Origin: Amyelois transitella
Lineage: Eukaryota > Arthropoda > Insecta > Lepidoptera > Pyralidae
Direction of reading: 5' to 3'
DNA length: 64,000 nucleotides
NCBI RefSeq assembly: GCF_032362555.1
Contig: NC_083527.1
Coordinates: 2,914,001 to 2,978,000 of the forward strand
The translations under genes and the position numbers were made by a program. This document shows positions 51,936 through 61,812 of the stretch, piece by piece. Below the pieces are notes generated by a model. It had not been told where the DNA came from. It searched no databases and saw nothing but the letters and a program-made list of their open reading frames with translations. The stretch's first letter is position 1; every line of letters starts with the position of its first letter.

Positions 51936-53014
51936 GTTGGTTGTATAAAATACATTGGCATATAAGGAACATGAACTTTAAAATAAAGTGACTGAAAAAT
52001 TAAATAGTTCCTTTTATCACAAAATCGTGCTTGTTTATTCAATTATAGGCAATACCATGAGGTGCTTACATACTGGTTAATACGATAGTAATTATTAAAT
52101 TGTCATTCATTATTGTGTCAAGATTAATTACAATAAGACAGATAACTAGGTTTCTGGCCATTTAATTTATTTAATAAATTAGTGCATTCGTATCATTGGA
52201 TGTTTGAATATAAATTCGCAATTATACCTACTTACGCAGTATTCATTAGTTCAACGCGACTGAAGAAATGTAACTTTCTAAAAAAGAATCTAAGTTCGAA
52301 TTTTAAAAAGTTTGGAATCCCCTTCGCAAATTAAATATATCGGTAGTGTTGTACGTTACGCCTCCGGATATGTACTCTGCACTATTGGGATTGGGATATT
52401 TGGGGATTATTCCGATCTTTCATTACATAATGGCGGTTGGGGTGGATGCTTGATTTCGTTTTAGCAGCTTATCTTTTGTACCACTAAAATTTAAATTGCG
52501 TTCTTTATTTTTTGTTTGTGACTGTCAATCAATGTTCGAAATGGATAGGGAATGTTTTGTAGTTATATTACGATGCTGAATTACTGTTGAAGCTGAAGGA
52601 TTTTAATTAGGACTCGTAGTCGAACTCACATGGAATAGAGTTAGCCATTAGTCACAAGAGAAGAAATGTAACATTTAACTGAACAACATATTAACTTACT
52701 TGCAAGGTTTAGTGTCATTGTAAAAAGGTAAAACTTCTTTATCATTCTAATGAGTATAATGTTTAGGTAAATTTTGATATGTATGGAAGTTTTATGGTTT
52801 AACTTACGATTAGAACTGATAAATTAAACATTTGTTTTTATTCTATGAATTATTACATAAAATTGTTTTATTCATTTTCATAATAAACATTAAACAATAC
52901 ATAAAACATTAAATTATTGATAATACAATCAATTCTTTATGAAACAACTCCATTTATTAATTAAATAATATCTATATTATTCGAAACATGTATATGTATA
53001 TATATACCTAAATA

Positions 53015-53484
53015 CAGGGTGACTTTTAATTCAACTGCATAAATTTAACTGTTAAGTGTACTCATCTAAAGGATATTTAAAAACGTTAAAAGAAAAATAT
53101 CGGTTCATATTCCAGAAAGTACGAATAAAAATAAAAGTATCAAAATCCACGATCCTAAATACGTCATATCACCCTGGCCAGCGGCGTTGCGTAAGATTCA
53201 GAGGTCAACGACACAATTCATTCAGCTGAGCGATCTCGACAACTCTGTACTTTACTTGATCTTGATACTAGAAAAATAAGTTATTTTTCAGACATTTATT
53301 ACATGTTTTGTTTTAATTTCTTTTTGTAGTATTGGTCTTTAATAAAGCGTGTGACGTAGTTTTTGAGGGTTTTTTAAATGTGAAAATGATGACGTTTAAT
53401 TTAAATAAAAATAAGCTCAAACGGCTGAGAAGCATAGGTATAGTCTATGTTTAAAAGGATGCAGTTGTTTTAAATTTCACCCTG
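53015..53484. mobile_element. MITE-like DNA transposon with TA duplication
   Basis: Left end CAGGGTGACTTTTAATTCAA; complement of the right end CAGGGTGAAATTTAAAACAA; both continue into CTGCAT. TA flanks each side (53013-53014 and 53485-53486). It is 470 bp long with no coding frame, so it depends on another element. Confidence 0.8.
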
Positions 53485-54039
53485 TATACTGAACAGTATT
53501 GATCCAATGGTTGACTGGTAGATAATGCCTCTAGCATTAAGTCCGCCAATTATTGTGCTATACATTTGTATTTTGTACAATAAAGTTTAAATACATAAAT
53601 AGTATTAACCTAACAAATTGAATATAAATACAAATAATAAATACACCATAAACTTAATATTTATAAATGAAATAAAAAATCACCCGTTACTTCGGTTTCG
53701 AAATTTCGGTCACTAAGGTCACTAACTACTTAATTAGTAATTGGTATCACTTCTTACCTAAGAGCCATTATGTATGGGACTAAAGGTGAAGTTATCGCAA
53801 AAAATAGAAATTAGCTAAACTGTTAGTGAAAAATAATATAAAATTGTGAAACTCTTAATATTTTTTTATTATTTCAACTTTTAATACCTAAATTAAAATT
53901 CAATTGACAACTCTAATTTTTTTTTATAGACTCTTAAATCTACAAAAAAAAACAAACAAAAAAAATCTAATTTTAAACGTACCAGAAGCTTAAACATTTC
54001 CTTTCGAATCATCAATATGTCTTTTAAAATTCAAAATAA

Positions 54040-54125
54040 GAATGCGGTAGCGTCGGTCTTGCCCTCACCGCACAGTTGGACGCCCGCCGCCCGCAGAGCG
54101 TCGCGGTTAACAAGATTGTAAAAGC
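54040..54125 (-). other. GC-rich exon-like island
   Basis: On the minus strand AACCGCGACGCTCTGCGGGC and on, open as NLVNRDALRAAGVQLCGEGK then TDATAFLF and stop. A second frame is open too. It could be the end of a gene; not recognised. Confidence 0.2.
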
Positions 54126-54756
54126 ACGTTCGGTTGGTACTCCTGCGTGTTAATTTCTTTTTTATCGGTCGATTGAGATATTGCATACTAATATATATTA
54201 TTTTATTTTCATAATGTTGGTCACATTTTTTCACTAAGTTACTTTGTTTAATATTTCATGACAGTTTCGTACCATACCAGAGACAGCTTTTCCGCATAAT
54301 TGCCTATAACTTTATTTGTTAAAGTTTCAGAAACTACATATTTATCGAGTACAGTAGACACACAAAATAGTTGTGAGAATGGAACAAAAAATGGTCGAAT
54401 TGAGAACCTCATTCTTTTTGAAGTCGGTTAAATTTCATGCGTTTATTTTCTCTTATTTTATCTCCTTTTGTCAATCTGTGTGCCCTACTTAGTAAAAAAA
54501 ATGCAAAATCCATAGTTACTAAAAAAACGAGCACATGTTTTGAAGAGAAGCTGTGATTAAAACTTGCTTGGAGTGGTCCAGAAACAATGATCCTGGACTG
54601 CCGCTATTGACAATTAGACGGCTTGAATAAATAATTGAAGATGTCCTTATACAGTAGTGCCAGTGTTTAAGAACGGGCTGTTAAAACAGTGATGTTAATA
54701 CATTGTGTCAATACTGTAAGAAAGTATGGAAAAATGGTTTCCTAAGATGTTGAATT

Positions 54757-54900
54757 AAAATGAATGAATGAATGAAATTTCCTTTATTGCACATAAAAAA
54801 TACACTAAAAGCAGTGTAAGTATTAATGTACCTATTAATTGAAATGGTGTACAAAAGTCGGCTTCTATGCATTAAGTATTTATCAAAAATCTGGACTTCC
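54757..54900 (-). mobile_element. Probable LINE 3' end with TTCA-repeat tail
   Basis: On the minus strand the sequence runs through GTGCAATAAAGGAAATTTCA into a four-fold TTCA array, a typical non-LTR 3' terminus with poly(A) signal. Confidence 0.5.
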
Positions 54901-55557
54901 GATGTCTATGCCTGGCTTTAATCTTGTAAGAATTTTCCTAGCAGATACAACATTATTATTTAGGTAGTTACTTATTTTTATACAACATCTATACTTAGGC
55001 ACATATCAATTCTATAAAATTAATTTTTATTTATAAAATAGTTCAGGTATAGTTTAAACCCATCCACAGCTATCACCCCTTATTACAGGTATAGGAATGA
55101 GGGAACAATACGCATCCTGAACCATCAGTGAGATGGATAATAATAATATGTCAATCTATACTTCCTAATGAATACTACCCGTAATTCCATTCTGTCCACA
55201 GTTACAAAATAAAAATATTTTAAACATTTATTTTTTGTTTGCAACAAAAAAATCAAACTATTTTGACAATATCACTTGGAGGTAAACTTAAAGCTGGTTA
55301 ACATTCTTGAATCCGTATTACCAAAACATGCAATATGCATAGGTATTTCAAGGAATAATTTTAATTGTATATTATTTTTTGGTTTCCGTGATTAGTAGGT
55401 AGATAGTAGAATATATAGTGATAAAACACATAGGCAGACGAAACCTTTGACTATTAAGTTTACTTTTTTGCTGCAAACTTCAAAGGAAGCGCATATTCTG
55501 GTATATAATAAGCAGTTACAAAAACTCACGGACAGCATAAGTCTAGAAAAGCTTTTT

Positions 55558-55672
55558 TTCCTTCCCCTGGCTTTAGTCCCGGTTTCTTCCTCACCACTTT
55601 GGAGACGAGCCCAGGGTATGCCTTTGCTCATGGATCCTGGATTGGGTGAGTCAGGTTTTTACTTTTTAGAGT
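55558..55672 (-). mobile_element. tRNA-derived SINE, family 2, 3' half
   Basis: Complement of the 3' half (GGATCCTGGATTGGGTGAGT at 55633-55652 is the complement of the body). Confidence 0.75.
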
Positions 55673-56118
55673 AGCTGGCCTGTCCAGAGAATTAGATTTT
55701 AAAAAATCCCTGTAAATTTTTACGTAGTATTAAGGTAATACAGATAGATTTTATAGACTTTTAGCTTTTAAAGAGAAGCCTTTTTACTGAAATGAAATGG
55801 AACGCCATTGGATTGCCGGTAACCCCGATACTTCAGAATAGACCATATCTACGTGACAAGAGTAGGAAAAATCAGCAAGCTACTTATATAAATCAAAATC
55901 GCTCAGGAAGCAATATTATATCAAACCATTTTAATTATTAACTAAGCGTACATATACGGGAAATTAGAATTATCAGAATATTTCCATGAGACGGTGTTGT
56001 AACTAGCCCGCGGCTTGCCATCTGTCAGCGTTTCAAGACAAGTAGTAGTGCTGGGAAATGTCGACACCGATATAATTAATGACGAAATCGATGGTTTTTC
56101 AAAACAATATTTTTTTAT

Positions 56119-57392
56119 TGATGACAAAATATGGGATGCTCAAGCGGGATTTCGAAAGGGAATGGGATGTACTGATCAGGTCTTTTCCTTGCGGTGCATA
56201 GCCGAAAAGTTTTTGGCCAAGAGTCAAAAAGTCTATTGCACATTCGTAGATCTGGAAAAGGCCTATGACAGAGTTGAGAGGAATGAATTGTGGTCAGCAC
56301 TTTCTATGCATGGGGTGAGCAGTCTCTTAATACGAGCACTGAAATCCTTATATGAGGATTCGAGTGCTTGTGTCAGGATAAACGGAGCGCACACTGAGTG
56401 GTTTAAGATTGAGAAAGGCGTTAGGCAAGGATGTGTTGCGTCACCGTGGCTGTTCAACCTATTTATGGATAGCTGTTTGACAGATTTGCAAGAGTCTAAA
56501 AGTGGATTAAGGATGAATGAGTTACTCGTCAAATGTCTGCTCTATGCCGACGATCAGGTTATACTGGCGTCATCAGCGGAGGAGTTACAGGAGATGGTAA
56601 ACTGTATGCATGAAGCTTTAAAAGAGAAAGGAATGAAAGTGAACGTAAGTAAAACTAAAACACTGGTTTTTGAAATGGAGAAAGAAATGACAGCATGTAA
56701 TATTTTGATTGGAGGAGAAAAAGTGGAGCAAGTGAAAGAGTTTGTATATCTAGGATCAAAGTTTACATCAGATGGCAAGTATGATAGTGATATTGAAAGG
56801 AGAGTGAACGCGGGGAACATGGTGAATGGAGCTTTGCATGCCTTTATGAGCAGTCAGAAACTATCCAAAAAGGCTCGACTGGCTGTGCACAGGGGCGTGT
56901 TGGTCCCGACATTAATGTATGGGAGTGAAAGTTGGGTATGGCAAAAGAAGCATGAAAGCAGAATAAATGCAGTGGAAATGAGAGCGTTAAGGAGTATGAT
57001 GGGTGTGAAATTGAGTGACAGGATAAGGAACAGCGTGATAAGGGAATGTTGTGATGTGAAAGAAGATGTAGTTACAGGAATAGAAAAGGGTATGTTAAGA
57101 TGGTTCGGTCATGTGGAGAGGATGAATGAAAGCAGGTTGACTAAGCAGATATACAAGGAGAGTGTGGAGGGAAAGGTCGGAGTGGGAAGACCTAGACGAA
57201 CGTATCTTGATCAAATTAAGGACGTCCTGGTAAAGGGTCAGGTCAAAAGTACCCGAAACCGCCGAGCTTGTATGAAGAGAGTTATGAATGTGGACGAAGC
57301 GAAAGAAGTATGCAGAGATCGTGGCAAGTGGAAAGAGGTAGTCTCTGCCTACCCCTCCGGGAAAGAGGCGTGATTTTATGTATGTATGTATG
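56119..57392 (+). mobile_element. 5'-truncated RTE-like LINE insertion with target-site duplication
   Basis: A non-LTR retrotransposon copy bounded by the 11-bp direct repeat TATTTTTTTAT (56108-56118 and 57393-57403). It begins inside the reverse transcriptase region and ends with a short 3' UTR and a TATG microsatellite tail right after the stop codon, as in RTE-type elements. The open frame is uninterrupted, so the insertion is young. Its last about 570 bp of coding sequence are the same as the copy at 40592-41192. Confidence 0.9.
56120..57373 (+). CDS. Reverse transcriptase, C-terminal part of an RTE-like LINE ORF (5' truncated)
   Basis: The frame is open for 417 residues from the insertion boundary, starting DDKIWDAQAGFRKGMGCTDQ; there is no genuine start codon, because the element lost its 5' end on insertion. 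Reverse transcriptase motifs are in order: FVDLEKAYDRV (motif A), GVRQGCVASPWLFNLF (motif B) and the catalytic YADD (motif C). Downstream comes the VYLGSKFTSDG, RWFGHVERM and GRPRRTYLDQ region seen at the C-terminus of RTE/BovB-like proteins. The endonuclease domain is missing. The same frame is open upstream to 56015 by chance, across host DNA and the target-site duplication. The copy cannot retrotranspose by itself. The clade is inferred from C-terminal layout and the microsatellite tail and could be a neighbouring one. Confidence 0.85.
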   Translation, partial: DDKIWDAQAGFRKGMGCTDQVFSLRCIAEKFLAKSQKVYCTFVDLEKAYDRVERNELWSALSMHGVSSLLIRALKSLYEDSSACVRINGAHTEWFKIEKGVRQGCVASPWLFNLFMDSCLTDLQESKSGLRMNELLVKCLLYADDQVILASSAEELQEMVNCMHEALKEKGMKVNVSKTKTLVFEMEKEMTACNILIGGEKVEQVKEFVYLGSKFTSDGKYDSDIERRVNAGNMVNGALHAFMSSQKLSKKARLAVHRGVLVPTLMYGSESWVWQKKHESRINAVEMRALRSMMGVKLSDRIRNSVIRECCDVKEDVVTGIEKGMLRWFGHVERMNESRLTKQIYKESVEGKVGVGRPRRTYLDQIKDVLVKGQVKSTRNRRACMKRVMNVDEAKEVCRDRGKWKEVVSAYPSGKEA

Positions 57393-57809
57393 TATTTTTT
57401 TATGTATAGGCAGTATCAGAATTGATCTTACGTTTAATACTGTACGTACAGTTTACGAACATAATATTTTTTCTGGTTATACTTTATTGAAGTTATCCTT
57501 AAAAGTTGATCGACAAAGAAAACATTGCATTGCATATACTTAAATCTTTTTTTTCTGTGATTCGTTGGCGGATGAAAGTGATAAAAGTGTATGAAGTATA
57601 CATAAAGGGATGGGGATTGGAAATATGTAGCTTCTTGAGATGAGTGATCGTGTCAGTCAGTATTAAAACTATTAGCAGATAGATCGATAATATTCTCTCT
57701 CGATAACCCACCACCGGATCCAATCGCATCCCTAGCCATGAATTATTCATCTTGTAGTTTTTTACTCATCACTCACGGTTCACGTTTTCCGCGACAGATG
57801 GCGTTGTTT

Positions 57810-57972
57810 GCTCAAAATTAACTGTCAAATGGCGCGACAATGCGCACACGGCGATTAGGCGCGCTTTGTTTTAAGGGTTTTTCGTGTGATTGATGTAACA
57901 TCGTGCTACCCTCTAATATTAGAGGTGTATGTTTGTATTGTACGTGTAAAAAGGGTTTTGTTTTGTGTTGAG
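57810..57972 (+). other. Candidate promoter and non-coding first exon
   Basis: AACTGTCAAATGGCGCGACA (57820-57839) resembles the promoter motif of the four known genes. About 135 bp later GAG is followed by a GTATGT donor (57973). It could be the leader exon for the coding exon at 59381-59489. No initiator was identified with certainty. Confidence 0.35.
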
Positions 57973-58157
57973 GTATGTTATCTCTATGTTTCAAAGAGTT
58001 TTTAGGAATAGGGCAATTAATATATAATGTATAATCAAGGGAAAGGTCCCTTGATTGATTTTAACAATCTGTACGGAAAAAAAGCAGCTATCACACACTT
58101 CATTTTTTCTTCGCTACCAGACTTGCGTGGAAGCTAGCACTAATTGAATGTGCACCT

Positions 58158-58236
58158 AATCCCTTAGTCGCCACGACATCCATAGTAAAGAGATGGAGTG
58201 GTGCTATTCTAAAGAGCCAGAAACCACACGGTGCAC
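58158..58236 (-). mobile_element. SINE-like family 1, 5' fragment
   Basis: Complement of the head and first 70 bp (GAGATGGAGTGGTGCTATTC; GAAACCACACGGTGCAC). Confidence 0.7.
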
Positions 58237-58562
58237 GTGGTCCAGTAGTCTGTAAGTTTATTAGTCTGTAAGTTTATTTTTTTCAAATGTTTATTTGATT
58301 AAAGTATGGATTAGCATGGATTGAATATGCGTGGTAATTCTCACGAAATGTAAGTACGGTACTCGTACCGCGGGGGTCACCAGTGTACCTTCACGCGATA
58401 TTTGAACTAAAAGCACAGAATTATTAAAATTGCGATCTTAAAGCTCAAGTAATTGAATTACCTGATGGCTTTTCGATTTACTAAGTTTGTACTGGACGTG
58501 ACGTGAACACATATTGGACCATGCCGAATGCGTAACTTGATTGTTGGCAAAGGTTAGTAATA

Positions 58563-58831
58563 ATGCCGTGTGGTTCCCGGCACCAATAGAAAAAAGAATA
58601 GGACCATTCCATCTCTCTCCCATCTCCCTTGGATGTCGAAAAAGGCGACTAAGGGGTAGGCTTATAAACTTGGGATTCTTCTTTTTGGCGATGGGCTAGC
58701 AACCTGTCACTATTTGAATGTCAATTCTATCTTAAAGCCAAATAGCTGAACGTAGCCTATCAGTCTTTACAAGACTGTTGGCTCTGTCTACCCCGCAAGG
58801 GATATAAACGTGATTATATGTATGTATGTAA
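58563..58831 (+). mobile_element. SINE-like element, family 1, full length
   Basis: Head TGCCGTGTGGTTCCCGGCAC, full body and TATG tail; faces the inverted copy at 58997-59240. Confidence 0.87.
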
Positions 58832-58875
58832 GTAATAAAATAGGTAAGTAGTTAGGTTGAGGGAATTGAGTTTCC

Positions 58876-58982
58876 ACGGGACGTCCGCGATTTGATCAAG
58901 GTATATCTACGTCCCCTTCCAACAACGTTCCCATTCATTATCTCTTTATATTGCTTAGTCAAGTCAACCTTCTTTCATTTAT
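58876..58982 (-). mobile_element. Degraded internal piece of the RTE-like LINE 3' coding region
   Basis: Complement of the region coding for RLTKQIYKES..GRPRRTYLDQ, recognisable from GGACGTCCGCGATTTGATCA and TTGCTTAGTCAAGTCAACCT; sits between two SINE-like copies. Confidence 0.55.
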
Positions 58983-58996
58983 CTCCATTCATCCAT

Positions 58997-59240
58997 CCAT
59001 ATAATCACGTCTATATACGTTGCGGGGTAGACAGAGCCAGCAATCTTGAAAGGCTGACAGGCCACGTTCAACTGTTTGGCCTAATGATAGAATTGAGATT
59101 CAAATAGTTACAGGTTGCTAGCCCATCGCCTAAAAGAAGAATCCCAAGCTTATAAGTCTATCCCCTAGTTGCCTTTTACGACTTACATAGGAAAGAGATG
59201 GAGTGGTCCTATCCTTTTATTCATTGGAACCACACGGCAC
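58997..59240 (-). mobile_element. SINE-like element, family 1, nearly full length
   Basis: Complement of family 1, from a decayed tail (58997) to GGAACCACACGGCA at the head. It lies just upstream of the candidate exon at 59381. Confidence 0.85.
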
Positions 59241-59428
59241 ATTTTATTTACCTATATCGTGTCATTTTTTTAAACCTGTGGAAAGGAGGCTACAAGAAGC
59301 CGGACGGGTTATGTTCATAATTGTCACATCCAGTATCGCACCTCTATGTTATCGTATCGTGTCCCCGACTAGTTTGTCAGCGCTCCGCGGGGCGGCGCCA
59401 GCACTGCAACTGCCGGGGCCGACGCAAA

Positions 59429-59489
59429 ATGGAAATAAACACAGGCCTAATTATTTTTATTGCATTAACAGTTATTGCTTATTATATCG
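59429..59489 (+). CDS. Candidate first coding exon of a membrane protein (partial)
   Basis: The exon would run from the acceptor TTTGTCAG (to 59380) to a good GTAAGG donor at 59490. It has a GC-rich leader and then ATG for MEINTGLIIFIALTVIAYYI plus one base. The 16-residue hydrophobic stretch looks like a signal anchor or a first membrane segment. The gene is not recognised, and its following exons are not seen in the 4.5 kb to the window end; the minisatellite would lie in its next intron. An upstream leader exon at 57.8-57.97 kb is possible. Confidence 0.4.
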
Positions 59490-59724
59490 GTAAGGACTCG
59501 CCCGTTTGTTTTCAGTTAACTAGTATCAATGACTCTTTTCTGAGTTACGAGTACATTAGTTTGGTTGCTAACCTGGGGATTAGTGTTAGTTAAACCTCTT
59601 TTTTGGTTATGAAACAGCCAGAAAAATGAAGCTTTTATGTTATCTTCTAGATGACCGTAACTGACTGGAAAAAATCATACATTTATTGACAAAGCCTAAG
59701 CCGTATTTAGCTACTTCTCGCATA

Positions 59725-60490
59725 CAATCTTTTGGTGTAAGCTAGTTCTGACACACAATCTCTCCGTGAAAGCTATTTCTAACACACAATATTTCAGAGA
59801 AAGCTAGTTCTTACACACAATCTATTCGTGAAAGCTAGCTCTGACACACAATCTATTCGTTAAATCCAGTTCTGACACACAATCTTTAAGTGAAAGCTAG
59901 TTCTAACACACAATCTGATCGTGAAAGTTAGTTCTGACACACAATCTGATCGTGAAAGTTAGTTCTGACACACAATCATTTCGTGAAAGCTAGTTCTGAC
60001 ACACAATCTTTTCATGAAAGCTAGTTCTGACACACAATCTTTTCGTGAAAGCTAGTTCTGACACACAATCTATTCTTGAAAGATAGTTCTGACACAAAAT
60101 CTATTCGTGAAACCAAGTTCTGACATACAATTTTTTCGTGAAAGGTAGTTCCAACACACAATCTTTTCGTGACAGCTAGTTCTGACACGCAATCTATTCT
60201 TGAAAGCTAGTTCTGACACACAATCTATTCTTGAAAGCTAGTTCCGACACACAATCTTTTCGTGAAAGCAAGTTCTGACATACAATCATTTCGTGAAAGG
60301 TAGTTCCGACACACAATCTTTTCGTGAAAGCTAGTTCAGACACACTAACTTTTCGTGAAAGCTACTTCTAACACACAGTCCTTCGCGAAAGTTAGTTCTG
60401 ACACACAATCTATTTATGAAAGCTAGATCTAACACACAATCTGTTCGTGAAAGTTAGTTCTGATCTGACACACAATCTATTCTTGAAAGC
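59725..60490. repeat. 31-bp minisatellite, about 25 units
   Basis: Tandem units of the type GACACACAATCTTTTCGTGA plus AAGCTAGTTCT, length 31 with a few indels. Units vary mostly in the four bases after AATC (TATT, TTTT, GATC, ATTT). Adjacent identical variants (two GATC units at 59911-59972, two TATTCTT units near 60189-60240) suggest local expansion. It lies in the presumed first coding intron of the gene starting at 59429. Confidence 0.93.
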
Positions 60491-60705
60491 TTGCTTAGTC
60501 GAGATGCTTATTAGGTACCTACAAACTGCAAAAAGCAATAAAGAGTACCTTTTTGTATACAATAAATTGCAAAAGCGGTGGCCAACCTTATCACCAGTAG
60601 GTAAGTAGAATACCTACATTCATTCTTTGCTGTGTTTTTCTCACAATCGGTAGTGTATTTTTGTAGGTTTTACCCTTAATGGCTTCGATGCTCAGGGGCA
60701 TCAAT

Positions 60706-60937
60706 AAAAAGGAATAAGAAACTCCATCTGGTTCTAATAGATGTCGTAAAAAGCCGACTAACAAATAGGCTTATAAACTTTGGATTCTTCTTTTAGGCGA
60801 TGGGCTAGCAACCTTTCACTATTTGAATCTGAATTCTATCATTCACCCTAGCAGATGAGCGTGGCCTATCAGTTTTTTGAAGACTGTTGGCTCTGTCTAC
60901 CCCCCAAGGGATATAGACCTGGTTTTATGTATGTAAG
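60706..60937 (+). mobile_element. SINE-like family 1, lacking the head
   Basis: AAAAAGGAATAAGAAACTCC to GGTTTTATGTATGTAAG; diverged. Lies 200 bp after the minisatellite. Confidence 0.8.
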
Positions 60938-61609
60938 TCACGCACGCAAAATAGGTAGACTTAAGTTAATACCATAACACATATGTGTAACGTAAAATTA
61001 TGCAAAAGTGCAAAAAAAGCGTGCTTTTTCTGGATGTTCCCACGGGATTTAGAAGATTCAGTGGTTTAGTAGCAATCAACAGTGACTCAGAAATTATGAT
61101 ACAATAGTTAATCTATTTACTTTTTCATTCCTCAATCAGTAAGTAATGTAAAGAAGAGAGTTTATTAAGCGAAACCTTATAATCTAAAGTAAGTATTGGA
61201 TGATTAAAGTTCACCTAATGAAACGAAAATAGATAAATTTTTCAGCAAAGGGTCGTAATCTCACAAAGGGGTGTCACGGCCAGACGGGACTTAGCTTTTG
61301 ATCCTTTAAAGGTATCCGTTTTGTTTATAAGTATGCGTTAATGAAATTAGTAGACTATTTCTTTTAGAAATAATTTTTATGACTTTTTTAGATGTTTTGC
61401 ATCTAAAATACTTTGTATTGATTTTTAATAAAACATTAAAAACGAAAAATCTTGATGCAGAAATTGTCTGAAAATATTTTCTATTAGTAGAGTTTTGTGA
61501 TATATACCTACAAATAACAATGTTGTATTCTATTCGGATGTAATCTTATTAGTTGATTTCTTCACGACTTCGCGTCTTTCCAGACATTTAAAGCAAGAGT
61601 CATACTTAC

Positions 61610-61681
61610 GCGGGACATTCTAAGAAATAGTGCTTCGTGCCAGTAGTTCAAATTCAAGAGACAAGATCCCGAATATTCCAT
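61610..61681 (-). CDS. Candidate first coding exon of an unrecognised gene (partial)
   Basis: Minus-strand ATG at 61681 reads MEYSGSCLLNLNYWHEALFL then RMSR, ending exactly at a perfect GTAAGT donor (61609-61604). A second in-frame ATG at 61618 would give only MSR before the donor. An upstream ATG near 61739 opens an overlapping 39-codon frame that stops just before 61618. An initiator TCAGT lies at 61794-61790. Next exons were not found, so the coding assignment rests on splice site and promoter context. Confidence 0.35.
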
Positions 61682-61732
61682 AGCAACTCATTAATTCCTC
61701 ACCCACCGAGAGACAGGACGCACTCGCCGTGG

Positions 61733-61812
61733 CGCGCATGCGCTAAACCACTCAATAACCACCAATTGATTTGTGCCCGCGCGCCGTACACTGAGGTTAT
61801 AATTTTCGCGCC
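61733..61812 (-). promoter_or_regulatory. Promoter-like elements: NRF1-like and E2F-like sites with initiator
   Basis: GCGCATGCGC (61734-61743) is an NRF1/Ewg-type palindrome. TTTTCGCGCC (61803-61812) is an E2F-type site about 10-20 bp upstream of the initiator TCAGT (61794-61790, minus strand). The region is the most CpG-rich of the last 5 kb. Confidence 0.5.

Larger units (their letters stand above)
49952..53012. other. Intergenic, two unassigned exon-like islands only
   Basis: See 50480-50600 and 51790-51935; the remainder is AT-rich and unrecognised. Confidence 0.4.

Noticed and set aside
56015..56118. N-terminal part of the open frame before the LINE
   Set aside because: It lies in host DNA outside the target-site duplication and begins with TTG; the frame is open by chance.
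59725..60490. CRISPR-like array
   Set aside because: Units are contiguous tandem repeats without unique spacers, in a eukaryotic genome.
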